In this document: piece by piece, positions 27,352 to 38,900 of the stretch
Position numbering within the stretch: the stretch's first letter is position 1
How the letters are laid out: the number at the start of each line of letters is the position of its first letter
From: a virus
Virus record (IMG/VR): IMGVR_UViG_3300020553_000008
Coordinates: 1 to 64,000 of that record
Strand: one strand, 5' to 3'
DNA length: 64,000 nucleotides
The notes under the pieces: model-generated
What the model saw: only the letters and a program-made list of their open reading frames with translations
Databases searched by the model: none
Told to the model about the DNA's origin: nothing
Program-made: the position numbers and the translations under genes

Positions 27352-30300
27352 ACTTTAGTTGCCGATAATGTCCATTTTCCATTAATAAATATAAAAATAC
27401 CTTTACTTCCAGCAGAGGCCGATAGTTCCAAAGGATTATCAAAATTTACTACAAGTAAAGGAACTGATGCTGATCTTCGTCCTTGAATATGATGCAGCCT
27501 AACGCTTGCAGAATTTCCAGACCCTATTGTTCCTATAGCCATTACTGATGGTTTGCTCAAAGGTTCATAAAATCCACTTAATCTATCGTATCTACACAAC
27601 AGTTTAGTTCCTTTTGGAGCAGTATATCCTGTTTTGTCTACTACATATACTAATCTTCTATATCCATTTTGCAATGGTTCTTTATTATATTCTATATCAT
27701 CTATAAATGCTCTAGTAGAATATGTGCTATCATAATCGTCTTCTTTAATCATATCGCTTTCTAGTGTTACATAAACATTCCTATACGGACATTTATTATC
27801 TGTTTTATTTGCTAAAAATTCTTGTAAAGAGGCTTGATCTGTTTTATTAGTAACTATAAATGGTGGCAAAATTTCTTCTTTGCATCCTCCTCCACTAGCG
27901 TCCCACACTCTTCTTTGCGAATCCCATCTTAAATCTATTGGGCCAACAGGCCATAAGTCTGGTTTTTGAGCCCAATTACGATAAAAATATTTGGATTTAG
28001 TACTTTTTTTAGTCCATTTACCAGTTCCTTCGCCGATCCCTGTTCCCGAGCCAGACCATGTATATGCTTGTGTGATAATATCGCCTAAAGGAGTTATTCC
28101 ATATTGTGATGATGATGGGAGTAATGCTCCGGGTGCTTCTAAATTATTTTTACCAAAATTTTTATCACCAGTTGTATCAACCAGTCTGAATCTTAAAACT
28201 AGACCATTATCATCAATATGATATGGCATATCATGAGCGTTCGGCGCAGGATATCCTTCTGTATCAAATCCCCAAGAGTGTAGCATTAGCGGTCCTCGCA
28301 AAGCCATAAATCTTTGATTATTTAGTATAAATACATTATCTGTTGCTTGTTTATCCATATCATATCTATAATAGTCTTTATTAATATTATCTTTTCTAAT
28401 ATTATTATAGAGCACAAAATTATTACCATTCGTTTGAGGATTGTCTCCTCTGCCAATAGCCATTATGGAGTGTCTACAAATATCATCTGGTAAAGCATAA
28501 GGATTCCTAAATTCGCCACTTGGTACCACTATGGGATTTAAACTATATAAATTAACATCTGGTAATGATGTTTTTTTAGTTGGGTCTTTATCATTCTTTT
28601 TGATATCTAATTTAGCCTTGGAGCATACGGAGCATGGTATTCTTAAAGGCGTAGACAATTCTGTACCATCTAAATTATAGATTAAGGTCTCTCTAGTATT
28701 AAGACACTTAGGACATGCTAAATCATATGTAAAATTATTATAAGATAGTTTTAAGTTTTGTTCACCACCAAAAAATGTTCCACTACCACTAACCAAAGTA
28801 CTTAAAGGATAGGTTCCATTTTGTTTAGTTGGATAAAAAGAAACAGGTGACAATATTCCATCAAGACTCATAGCGGATTTAGAAGAATAGTCTTCAAATA
28901 ATTCTGATCCAATTTCATCTCCAGTAATAATACCTGCCCAATGATGATTTCGTATACTATAATAAACGCCAGAATAAAAAGCTTTATTTTGATCAGTACC
29001 ATATGATGCATAATCCGAATATCTTAATGATTGTTCTCCATTATTATTTGTTATATTCCAAGCATCCGTAAATTTAACTCTATCTAAATGTTGTTGAGCT
29101 TGACTGATAATTAACTCAACCGGACTTGTGCCGTAAAATCTAGTACGTCTATCATCAACCTTGTAAGCTTCTCTTGAAGATCTTGCTTTAGCTAATATAT
29201 CAAGTCTTTCTAGTAGAGCTTTATTTGATAATCTTTTATTGATTGTGTTAATTTGTTGATTAATTTTACTAATATTATTATTTAGTGTTCTTGCTTTATC
29301 TGTTAATTCTTTATTAAATAATCCTGTTTTAGGATTATATGTTTGAAAACTATAACTAGTTTTTATACCATCGTTGGAGGTTTGAATACTAATATTACTA
29401 ATAACCGGAAATCCATAATCATTAGAACTATTAACTACTATACTAGTATATCTTAAAGTAGAATTTAGATTAGCATCATAAAATATAGAATTTTTTGAAG
29501 ATATACCATATAATGTATTGTCAAAAGTAGAATTTCTATTTACTCCTAATATATTAGGATTGAATGATCCGCCTATACCAAATATTGGTGGACCAACTAT
29601 TGAGACTCTTCCGTTCTCAAGAACAGACTGATAGTTAACATCATATGCTATATTAAAATTAACAACATTTTCTAAAAATCTTATACCTCCATATTTCCAT
29701 GGAACATAGTCGCTATTTTGTTCTACTTTAATATTTCCAAATAAATTATCAGATATATTAGGATTAAGCATAATCGAAGGATCATTGGCCCATGGGCCGT
29801 AAACTCTATTGTTGCTCTTTATTGGTATGCCAGCAAAAAGTGGGGTTGCCATCCTTGGTTTAATAACATCATGTTTGGTTGCTTGATTGCTAGAGGCCCC
29901 TTTGACAACTATAAAATCTTGACTGATTACAGGTAATCTATATTGTTCTAAATAATCTATATAAAAACGAAATTCTTGCATTTCTTCTTCTGAATATTCA
30001 TATCTATTTTGATTTTTCTTTGATTTACCCTTTTCTTTTGGCTCTCTTTCTTCAGCATCGTCCGCTTCTTTCTTGGCCTGTTTAACAATACCAAGATTAG
30101 CTAATATAGCTAAATCTTCTTCGGCAACATTAGCAATCACAGTTAATGATGGATCAGCAGTATAGCTATTACTTATGCTCATAACCTCTATACCTGGACT
30201 CTCAACAATAGCTCTACAGTCTGTAAGATTAATAGGATTAAGAAATACTAATTGCGAACATTGTGCAGAAATATATAACTTTGCTCCTGGAACAAATCGA

Positions 30301-30617
30301 TCATAAGGATCATAGTTATTATTTTTTCTAATTAAAATAAAATCTTCATCTGTTAATGTATTAATATTTACAGACGGTTGTAGTAATGGACAAAAACTAT
30401 CCTCTTCATCTTCACTAACTGGTATAACTACATTATTATCAATTCTTTGACCAGTATCTGCTGTCGATGTTTTTTCCCAAGCCTGAATCCTACTCTTATC
30501 TGCGTCACTAACTCTATCTTCCTTCAGTGCTGTTACTAATTCATCTTTAGCTTCCTGTAGTTCTTTTTCAGCTTTACTAAGTTCTTCTTTTAATTCTGCT
30601 ATAGTTTGTTCTGCCAT
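27348..30617 (-). CDS. Large tail/baseplate-associated protein with zinc ribbon
   Basis: A 1,089-residue protein. It begins with a charged coiled-coil (about residues 4-35: AELKEELSKAEKELQEAKDE) and has a second Lys/Glu-rich stretch near 175-205. A beta-rich body follows, then a four-Cys ribbon (CPKC about 20 residues before CSVC, around residues 625-655). Towards the end are WPVGPIDLRWDSQRRVWDA and a Gly-rich C-terminal domain ending in FIFINGKWTLSATKV. The length, gene order and composition make it structural. The coiled-coil could mediate trimer formation. No specific family is recognised. Confidence 0.75.
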   Translation of the reverse strand: MAEQTIAELKEELSKAEKELQEAKDELVTALKEDRVSDADKSRIQAWEKTSTADTGQRIDNNVVIPVSEDEEDSFCPLLQPSVNINTLTDEDFILIRKNNNYDPYDRFVPGAKLYISAQCSQLVFLNPINLTDCRAIVESPGIEVMSISNSYTADPSLTVIANVAEEDLAILANLGIVKQAKKEADDAEEREPKEKGKSKKNQNRYEYSEEEMQEFRFYIDYLEQYRLPVISQDFIVVKGASSNQATKHDVIKPRMATPLFAGIPIKSNNRVYGPWANDPSIMLNPNISDNLFGNIKVEQNSDYVPWKYGGIRFLENVVNFNIAYDVNYQSVLENGRVSIVGPPIFGIGGSFNPNILGVNRNSTFDNTLYGISSKNSIFYDANLNSTLRYTSIVVNSSNDYGFPVISNISIQTSNDGIKTSYSFQTYNPKTGLFNKELTDKARTLNNNISKINQQINTINKRLSNKALLERLDILAKARSSREAYKVDDRRTRFYGTSPVELIISQAQQHLDRVKFTDAWNITNNNGEQSLRYSDYASYGTDQNKAFYSGVYYSIRNHHWAGIITGDEIGSELFEDYSSKSAMSLDGILSPVSFYPTKQNGTYPLSTLVSGSGTFFGGEQNLKLSYNNFTYDLACPKCLNTRETLIYNLDGTELSTPLRIPCSVCSKAKLDIKKNDKDPTKKTSLPDVNLYSLNPIVVPSGEFRNPYALPDDICRHSIMAIGRGDNPQTNGNNFVLYNNIRKDNINKDYYRYDMDKQATDNVFILNNQRFMALRGPLMLHSWGFDTEGYPAPNAHDMPYHIDDNGLVLRFRLVDTTGDKNFGKNNLEAPGALLPSSSQYGITPLGDIITQAYTWSGSGTGIGEGTGKWTKKSTKSKYFYRNWAQKPDLWPVGPIDLRWDSQRRVWDASGGGCKEEILPPFIVTNKTDQASLQEFLANKTDNKCPYRNVYVTLESDMIKEDDYDSTYSTRAFIDDIEYNKEPLQNGYRRLVYVVDKTGYTAPKGTKLLCRYDRLSGFYEPLSKPSVMAIGTIGSGNSASVRLHHIQGRRSASVPLLVVNFDNPLELSASAGSKGIFIFINGKWTLSATKV

Positions 30618-30622
30618 AGTTA

Positions 30623-33600
30623 TTATTCTTTTGGTTTTTTAGCATCTTCTGGTTTTGGTTGATTCTTTTTATTTATTGCATCATTTAAAGAACGAATTTT
30701 ATATTTAAGATTATCAATTTTTCCTTGTAAATCACGAACTGTTGGATCTGATGCATAATTACTTCTATCGATAGCATTAGTTTTGGTGCGTTTTGTTATG
30801 ATTGCTTTTTTTGTATTATTATCTAATTTAGCCCACGAACACGTAACATCATCAATATTTGGACTAACATTGTATCCTAGAATAGGTCCCAACAAACCAT
30901 CATCATTTCTAAGGGCGTGCCAATAATTATCGCCAAAAACAAAACTATCATCAATATAATTGCCTGGCTCTTCCCAGCCACCATCCGCTATTTCAAAATT
31001 ATATCTTATATTTTGACTACCATGATAAACAAAAAATGATGACGTTGTGCCAGGAATAGCTATATCTATATAAGCTGTATCTTTATAAGCATATACGTCT
31101 GGCATTTTAACCATATATTGTTTACCATAGTATTTACTAGCTATAGTTTGAATAAAACCATGAATAAGTTGTAAATCTTTAATAAAATTATGATTAAGAT
31201 ATAAATCCCAATTCATTTGCATTTTAGAATGCAAAGCATTTCTTGGCTCGGCCATATGCCCATCTTCTGCTATACTAGGACTAGATAAGTTAGTACCAGC
31301 TCCTCCCATACCACCACCCAGATTAACTGTGGATATTGGCTCACCAGGCAATGGTGGCGGTTTTGCTTCCAAAAAGATATTTTTAGCCTTATAAGCATTT
31401 ACTAACATAACAAAAAGATCAGGCTTACTAAAATAAGATTTACCTAAACAATATGTCAAATATTCATCAAATCCAGAGCATCTTAACTCTGTTTCTTTAA
31501 TTGTAAATCCAGCGGATTTATATTCAAGAGTTCTTACAACATTTCTATCACTTTCTGCTGCTGGAGTTGAACTACTGTCTGATGATCCGGAACCATCGTC
31601 TGATGATCCGGAACCATCGTCTGATGATCCGGAACCATCGTCTGATGATTGTTCTTGTTGGGCATCAGCAGCATCTTCGTCTCTCTTTTGAGCATTCGGA
31701 TTATTATTATCTTCTCCTCTATTATTCCATCCTGGCTCTTCATCACTCATTTTTGGTCTTTCAAGCTCCGGAGAATCAGTAGACGGACTTGTTTCTTCAC
31801 CCTGTTCTTCCTCGTCCTCTTGCGCAATAAAAAGCGGTGTAAAAGTTATTATATTTTGGGCAGATTGTTCCGAAGATGGTGATGGAGGGGGCGGAGGAGG
31901 CGGAGACGACCCACGGTTATTTACAGATACTCCTATCTCAGGAATAGCAGTGGAGCTACCTTGAAAACCTACTCCAGATAATTTATCCGGAGCCCCGCTT
32001 CCTTCGCTATCACTATTTGATCCATTCGGTGGACTATTCTCTGTTTCTTTTTGTTCTTCTTCTGTTCCTCCTTCACTATCGTCATTTTTTTTCTCATCAT
32101 CTGATGCATCGTCGGTTTCACCGCTAGCATCTTCTGATTTTGGTGTTGAAGAAGTTTTTTCATTGTCACTAGTAGAAGCTACGCTTCCATCGTACATAGA
32201 CAATGGTTCGCCTATTGATAATGATGGTAATTCATTAAGGTCAAAAGCAATAGTAATCTGATTTGTCCAAGTATCTAAATATACTGGTCTGACAAATCTA
32301 AAAATATTAGAATCAGAAGTTGATCCGTATGTAACGTCTAGTTTTGTGCCAAAGTATGGACAAATAACATCTCTGAATAATGGTATAAATCTTGTGCCAG
32401 GATTATTACGAAATATTCTTGTTAAAAAATAATTACCACCTATTACGCTTTCTGGTCTACCTATTTCGGCATCTCCCCAATAAGGATCAATAGTTATATT
32501 ATTTATTTTATTTGATCTTAGAAATGGATTTCTAATTTTTGATATTGATCGTCTATTATTAATAAATCTTTTAACTATAGGATTCCATATATAATTATTT
32601 TGTGCATAAGCTAATCTGTAGGTTTTTGCTTGATAAAATCTTTGTTGATTGCCTCCAAAAACTACTTTTCTAATACTATTCTGATTTGTCTCTTGTCCAA
32701 ATGAGCTATTTTCAACATTAAATCCAGATGTTTCTAAATTCGATACAACTGCTGGAATCTGATATGTTGGATTATATTGAGTTCTATTAACAGTAACAAC
32801 TTTAATAATAAATTCTATACCACCATTAGCTTTAACCGGCACAACAACTGTTAAAAAATCTAATCCAGTATCTTCTACAATCGTTGATATAAATTCTGAT
32901 AGGCTTTTATCTGGACTACCAGATATTCTGTAGTCATAGGGAGGAGTGGGTAAACTACTTAAATCAAGAGAAAAAGAGTTATATGGTAATGATGTAAATC
33001 CTCTTCCAGGGCCAGCAGCAGTTATTACGCCAAAAGTATTCATTGTTGTTAAATGTGGTTCATTAACACCATTATAATTAATACCAACTCTTCTAATACT
33101 TTTTGATAAAATTCTACCAAATGGAGAATATGATCCATCCTCGTCTCTGGCTCCTCCATCAACATTAGCGGTTAATGCATGTATACTATCTATAATAGCT
33201 TTGGCACTAATCCCATTTTCATTTAATGCAGCACCACCGAATCTGTTATATCCCATGCTTTCTAAAAATCCATAAACATTAAAAATATTAGCAATATTAC
33301 CTTGAGATAATCTAGCATTTTTTGCACTAGTTACGGCCCCATCAAAATCTTGTAAGATTATTTTAGAATTATCCAATAAACTATCGAAAGATTCTATTTG
33401 TACGCTATATGTTACTCCTCCTGGTCTATTATTTCTTTCCCAACTTCTTACTAATCCTATAAATTCAAAATTATCAAATTTAAAATATACTGGAGTATCA
33501 ATAATATCATAAATATTAATTGGTCCATTTCTATTAACTGTTCCGTCCGGCTGCACATAAGTTCCTGTTGCAAAAAAACCAGGATCCTCATAAACCCAAT

Positions 33601-33937
33601 AACTAGAAACAAAAGCGTTTCCAACCCATCTATAAAAAATCTTTCCGGGAGCATTTTTTTCTTTTTTTGTTAAGCTTGAACTATATGGATTACCAAATTC
33701 ATCAACATAACAATCATCTCCTATGCAGTTATAGTAATGATTTAATGGATAACTATTGGCATTATAATGAGGAATATTAGCAAAAATATTTGGTTGAAAA
33801 TCTTCTATTAATTCTACTGTTAACGAACTAGCTTTTCCTCCCCATCCAACATTACTACTAAAAGATACTACACTAGCACCTAAGAATAAAGTCTGTGCCA
33901 AAACATTTTCTTTATAATTCTGACAATTAATCGGCAT
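30623..33937 (-). CDS. Baseplate-hub-like tail protein with long acidic Ser-rich linker
   Basis: A 1,104-residue protein. The N-terminal part (start to about residue 230) has the character of phage baseplate hub or late-control-like proteins: SSLTVELIEDF, then VYFKFDNFEFIGLVRSWERN and VTYSVQIESFDSLLDN. A second globular region runs to about residue 580. Residues about 595-800 form a low-complexity linker of Ser, Glu, Asp, Gly, Asn and Pro, including seven prolines in a row and a DDGSGSS tandem repeat. A C-terminal domain follows, ending in a Lys-rich coiled-coil. SD TAGGAAATATT stands directly before ATG 33937. The hub assignment is inferred from the N-terminal pattern and position. Confidence 0.6.
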   Translation of the reverse strand: MPINCQNYKENVLAQTLFLGASVVSFSSNVGWGGKASSLTVELIEDFQPNIFANIPHYNANSYPLNHYYNCIGDDCYVDEFGNPYSSSLTKKEKNAPGKIFYRWVGNAFVSSYWVYEDPGFFATGTYVQPDGTVNRNGPINIYDIIDTPVYFKFDNFEFIGLVRSWERNNRPGGVTYSVQIESFDSLLDNSKIILQDFDGAVTSAKNARLSQGNIANIFNVYGFLESMGYNRFGGAALNENGISAKAIIDSIHALTANVDGGARDEDGSYSPFGRILSKSIRRVGINYNGVNEPHLTTMNTFGVITAAGPGRGFTSLPYNSFSLDLSSLPTPPYDYRISGSPDKSLSEFISTIVEDTGLDFLTVVVPVKANGGIEFIIKVVTVNRTQYNPTYQIPAVVSNLETSGFNVENSSFGQETNQNSIRKVVFGGNQQRFYQAKTYRLAYAQNNYIWNPIVKRFINNRRSISKIRNPFLRSNKINNITIDPYWGDAEIGRPESVIGGNYFLTRIFRNNPGTRFIPLFRDVICPYFGTKLDVTYGSTSDSNIFRFVRPVYLDTWTNQITIAFDLNELPSLSIGEPLSMYDGSVASTSDNEKTSSTPKSEDASGETDDASDDEKKNDDSEGGTEEEQKETENSPPNGSNSDSEGSGAPDKLSGVGFQGSSTAIPEIGVSVNNRGSSPPPPPPPSPSSEQSAQNIITFTPLFIAQEDEEEQGEETSPSTDSPELERPKMSDEEPGWNNRGEDNNNPNAQKRDEDAADAQQEQSSDDGSGSSDDGSGSSDDGSGSSDSSSTPAAESDRNVVRTLEYKSAGFTIKETELRCSGFDEYLTYCLGKSYFSKPDLFVMLVNAYKAKNIFLEAKPPPLPGEPISTVNLGGGMGGAGTNLSSPSIAEDGHMAEPRNALHSKMQMNWDLYLNHNFIKDLQLIHGFIQTIASKYYGKQYMVKMPDVYAYKDTAYIDIAIPGTTSSFFVYHGSQNIRYNFEIADGGWEEPGNYIDDSFVFGDNYWHALRNDDGLLGPILGYNVSPNIDDVTCSWAKLDNNTKKAIITKRTKTNAIDRSNYASDPTVRDLQGKIDNLKYKIRSLNDAINKKNQPKPEDAKKPKE
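31580..31649. repeat. 21-base tandem repeat encoding DDGSGSS
   Basis: Three exact head-to-tail copies of a 21-base unit (31580-31600, 31601-31621, 31622-31642) plus a partial fourth. In the - strand gene each unit encodes DDGSGSS. The copies are identical at DNA level, so the array expanded recently and is likely to vary in number between relatives. Confidence 0.95.
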
Positions 33938-33948
33938 AATATTTCCTA

Positions 33949-35928
33949 CTAATGATCTCTATAACTTTGTCCTATATTACATTGTTGGTATACCCAACTG
34001 ATACTACGAGAATATCGTCCAGAATTTGGGTTCCAATTTTCATTATCACTGGATATATACACCAAACCTAAAGTTTGTAATGGCTCATTAAATAATGGAC
34101 TAGAAGAATACGGCCTATGAGCCTCAATAACTTGCTCAATAGCCTTAAATAAATAGTTATTATAATGTAATGGACATTTTGGATTATTCAATGATATCTC
34201 ATCAACTGATGATGCCGGAGGTATGGCTATTTCTATATTAATTGTCTTTTTGGGGGTAGTTCTTCCGGTTCTTTGTATAATTGGTCCTAATGCTCTGCCA
34301 ATAACAAAAGTTTCTGCTGTACTATCCACAGGATTATCGTATGATACGGTAATATTTTCACTAATAACACCAGGAATCAATAGTTGTTTATTATTAAACT
34401 CATAACTATAATTAATTGTGCCTTTTTTTGGATCAAAAGATTCACTAGTAGACACAGGAACAGCACTCAATAAATTTTCTGTACTAAATATAGGATTATT
34501 TGGTAATGATGGCGGGTCGGTAACATAAGCTGGAATATAAGGAACTTTTCTATCGGAACTATTTATTCCAAGACTAGCTCTTCTATATAGATAAGGCTTA
34601 ATATGATTTGTCCATGCGTTTAACGCATTTTCTATTTTTGTACTTTTAATATTTTGGCTAGGTGGATATTGAGGTGGTATTGGAAAAGCGGATGAGGCCG
34701 TGTCTGTGCTATTATAGGCTTGTGTATTAGTTTTATCCAACATATTATTCGCATAAGATAAATCCAATTTTGCATCTATAAGCCCATCATTGCCTATGCC
34801 TGTTGGAAGAACGCCACTTTCATGTTCCATTATATCTTGGTTTACGATAGCTAATCCTTCTATATTACCAGCAACTCTTACTGTTTTAACATAATCTTCT
34901 CCAGTTGAACATTCTATAGTATATGTTTCAGTATATGGGATACCGCTAGGCATAGCTAACCATGTATCATTAGCTTCATACGTTCCATTAAAAATATCCA
35001 TATTTATTGTTCTGTTATGATTAAAAGCAAATAAATTTTGCTCAAATGGTATTTTTATATATGGCGAGCTATTTGTTGTGCTTCCACTAAATGTATTTTT
35101 TGACATTTTTTCTACCCAAGCTTTGGCGAGAACATACGGCTTGGTATTTTCGTCAAGCAAACCAGTAGCACAAATTTGATTTTTAGGGGGCAGTATACCT
35201 TTTGCAGATAATCTTCTTGTGATTCTAAATTGTGGAATATTAACAATATTTAGTCCATTTGATAATGGCAATCCTAGATTAATAGGATTATTATCATTAA
35301 ATAAACCAAGATTAGGATTATGAAACTCTGGCCTCATTGATGGAGAAAAAGAAACATTGGTATATGATACATCATCCAGTGGCTCAACACTCCAACTATC
35401 AGACCTATCCGTTACATATTTTTCTATAACATTATTTGGATCTTCTATTAGACTAGAATTTGTTTCTAGAGCTATAGTATAGTCTGCGCTTTGAACCCAA
35501 TTATCGGCCGTATTACTAAATGACATATCCCTGACAGATAATCCACTAATTTCATAAAGTATATTATCTTCACATTTAAATTTTAATGTTCCATATGGAC
35601 AACTAGTAAATAGTTGTTTTAATCCACTAACTCCGGCTATGATTCCACTAAATCCTGGAAATGCTTTATCAACATCAACATTAGAAATATTACCTTCAGG
35701 AAATCTAAAAATTTTACCATTAAGATTTATGGATGTGACAAGAGTTTCTGGTAAATTATTATTATTAGCATTTATACTATAGCTGATATCAACAACTGGT
35801 ACAGGTCCGGTGATGCTATGGATTGGTATATTGTTATATTCTATAATAATTTTAGGATTATTATTAATAGATTGTATCTGATTTAATTCTTCAGAATTTA
35901 TTCCATTTATATTTAATTGATTAAACAT
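33949..35928 (-). CDS. Virion structural protein, unrecognised
   Basis: A 659-residue beta-rich protein. The N-terminus (IIIEYNNIPIHSITGPVPVV) and many Asn/Ser-rich strands suit a tail component. The C-terminal roughly 170 residues contain FVIGRALGPIIQRTGRTTPK and end with NWNPNSGRYSRSISWVYQQC, a short 'S-x-S-W-x-Y' terminal strand that often closes phage structural beta domains. There is no catalytic motif. It is preceded by GGAC a few bases before ATG 35928 and lies between the mosaic protein and the hub-like protein, so it is probably a tail-sheath-adjacent or baseplate part. The precise role is unknown. Confidence 0.7.
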   Translation of the reverse strand: MFNQLNINGINSEELNQIQSINNNPKIIIEYNNIPIHSITGPVPVVDISYSINANNNNLPETLVTSINLNGKIFRFPEGNISNVDVDKAFPGFSGIIAGVSGLKQLFTSCPYGTLKFKCEDNILYEISGLSVRDMSFSNTADNWVQSADYTIALETNSSLIEDPNNVIEKYVTDRSDSWSVEPLDDVSYTNVSFSPSMRPEFHNPNLGLFNDNNPINLGLPLSNGLNIVNIPQFRITRRLSAKGILPPKNQICATGLLDENTKPYVLAKAWVEKMSKNTFSGSTTNSSPYIKIPFEQNLFAFNHNRTINMDIFNGTYEANDTWLAMPSGIPYTETYTIECSTGEDYVKTVRVAGNIEGLAIVNQDIMEHESGVLPTGIGNDGLIDAKLDLSYANNMLDKTNTQAYNSTDTASSAFPIPPQYPPSQNIKSTKIENALNAWTNHIKPYLYRRASLGINSSDRKVPYIPAYVTDPPSLPNNPIFSTENLLSAVPVSTSESFDPKKGTINYSYEFNNKQLLIPGVISENITVSYDNPVDSTAETFVIGRALGPIIQRTGRTTPKKTINIEIAIPPASSVDEISLNNPKCPLHYNNYLFKAIEQVIEAHRPYSSSPLFNEPLQTLGLVYISSDNENWNPNSGRYSRSISWVYQQCNIGQSYRDH

Positions 35929-35943
35929 AAAATATGTCCATTA

Positions 35944-38900
35944 TTAAATTGTTGGTACGCAAGTAGTACTTATATATGTACCTTGTACAGCTGGGTGGCA
36001 CGGATATATCAATTCATTTGGTTGAGAGCACGAATATCCTTGGTTACAAACACTTTGATATAAGACCCATCTATATGCAGTATAAGGAGATGGAAGAGAT
36101 TCTAAAACAACAGCTACTTCAGAATCATTAGTGCTTGATAATCCCCCATAAACATCACAATAATAGTAACATTCCCCAGCATTCACGGGTGGAGGTGGGG
36201 GTGGTGGCGGAGGCGGCGGCGGAGGCGACGATGGCTCATTACATCTACTACAATACGATCCACTAGGACCATATACATATAATTCTACAACATGTGTTAC
36301 ATTAGCCCTTAATGGAGTTAAGGCACAATTAGGAGCACAATTACCACAATCATTATAGTGGCAAGTCATATGAGTAATTGTAACAGAGGAGCTTAATGGT
36401 AAAGAACTACTGGAGGCGGTGTTTAGTGAATCTTTAGGTAATTGACCTGTCCACGTTACAGCCACCGGGCCTGAACCACATCCAGCATCTTGATAGTATA
36501 TTTGGTTAAGAGGTTTGATAAATAATATAGCATTTTGATTGCTTTGTAATATACCTTTTAGCGAAACTGTTATAGATCCATTTGCATTAGTTACACAATT
36601 AAATATACTCAATGGTCCTGTTGCCAATCCTCTTGTTGGGGTCGGAGTTGGAGCAGGAGTTCTTGTCGGTGTTACAGGATTAGATGATCCGCATGGTCCT
36701 GCTAGTACTATACCATTTCCAGAACTATATCGAGGTATATATAATGAGCCAGTAGTCTGATCGACATCTAAATGTCCAAGATATTGAGGACCTATTTTGT
36801 TAATAATAGATCTGTTCTGCTTAGTTTCTAAATTAACGCCAACAACATAATTATCCGTTAAATTATTATTATAGGTTATATAATATCCTACTTTATTATT
36901 TTTATCTATCTTTAAGAAATTTTCCACGTTATAAGAGGATCCAAGAAGATCGTTAACTATAGATATGGTACTTAGTAAAGATGGATTTTGTTGATAATAC
37001 GAAGTTGATTGATTTAATTCATAAATTCTAATAGAGCTTTGTGATCCGGCCTGTCTAGCATCAAATGAATATAATTTATTATTAAATATATATGGAGTAA
37101 CTGATATCGATCCAGGAGAAAAATTATTTATGGTCGTAACTGCGTATGTCGAACCATCTATTATAAACAATGTATGCTCAGGAGAGGCTCCAACATGATT
37201 ACTAACTACTACATAAATCTTATTATTATTTTCATCAACAGATACATTTCCATTGCCAAAAAGTTTATTTAACGAAATTGATGTTTCTATAGTATCTGTT
37301 GAGCAATTTATAGCTGTTAGGATTGCATTACTATTAGAATCATATCTCATAATAAAAATTTTATTAGTCACACTATTTATTGCTAAGGCTGATGGATGTA
37401 TTTTGCTTTGCAAAGATATGGTATTAACTAATGAATCTGTTGATCCATTTATTACCAGTACAGAGCCATTATTAGGTGTTCCATAATTTATAAGATAAAG
37501 TTTATTTAAAGACTCATTAATTATTAAATTACCGAATTCAGCGCCTGCTGGTCCAGATATCGAGGATGTTATACTTTTAGTTATACTATTTACAACTCTA
37601 ATTCTATCACTAATTACATCAACAAGATATAATTTTTTACTACTATTATTAAAGTAACAGCCATAAGCTTCTGTGGTTGGAAATAATACCTCTGTAGAAT
37701 GAGTACATTGTGTTAAAGGTAATGGTGACGAAGATGGTGTTCTCGTCGGAGTTCTTGTTGGGGTAACAGACGGAACAACAGCGGCCACGGTTGATGTTGG
37801 AGTGACCGTTATTTGAGGAGTTCTAGTTAATGTTATGCTTGGTGTTGGTGTGGGTGTTGGAACAACACATTCATAACCAGAACATCTTAGTGCTACTCTA
37901 CCAGCATTATTGTATACAGTATCTACGACCCGTGTTCCTGCATTATTAATTTGCATAGTTTGAAATATATTCGCGCTACGAATATTATCGCTTAGTTTTT
38001 CTTTATATATCCAATTATTATTTACATATTCATATATTATTATTCTTTCATTGATAATACTTATAGGATCTTTATGCATAATTGCTAAAATATTATTAGT
38101 TTCAGAAATTGCTGCTCTACCATCCTCATTTGTAGCAAAAATAGATGTGATGGGAGATCCCTTTAGGGTCCATTGATTATTTATTAGAGTATAAACTTCT
38201 ACTCTACTTCGTCCGCTAGCCACGAATGTATCATTACTTTTTGCGTCAATATACCATAGTATATTACCAGCTGATGGAGAAAAAGATGTACTTATTGTTG
38301 CCGATTTAACCCATGCATTATTAATCCAATCATAAACTCTTACTATACCAGTAGTAATACCAATAAATAATCTACTACCATCAGGACTTAATTTAATATT
38401 CGGATAATATCCTACTAAATCAGTAGAATTTTCGCCAAATATTGAGAATCCTTTTTGTGTCCATGTTCCATTAATAAATTCGTATACTTTAATTTTACCA
38501 GCTGTTGCTTGTTCGGCCCCGGTGGAGCCAACATAGTCTGGACTACCAATAGCAATAGTATTACCGTCACTGCTCATACTTACAATAGAACCTAGACCCT
38601 CCCCAGTATTTATTCCTAATATATCTGAACCTTTTTTAGACCAAGATGTACCATTCCACATATATACAGTAACTTTTCCTTTATATTGTCCAACAGTAGA
38701 ATATATACTTGTTGAATGTCTTGGTGTTCCTATCGCTACTGTGGTACCAGCAGTATCTGTATCTATAGAATCATTACCGCTAAATGCAGTAACAATCTCG
38801 GCATTATCTAATGTTATCCTACTAGCTCTTTCGATCCAGGCTGTATTGTTCCAATCATATACTACTACCGTATTAACAAATAATCCAGCTATTGTGGATC

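Noticed and set aside
31580-31649. CRISPR-like repeat array
   Set aside because: Units are directly adjacent, without spacers, and in frame with a coding sequence.
31567-31782. + strand frame with an 'MIRNHRL' repeat
   Set aside because: It is the antisense reading of the 21-base repeat in the hub-like gene and has no upstream signal.
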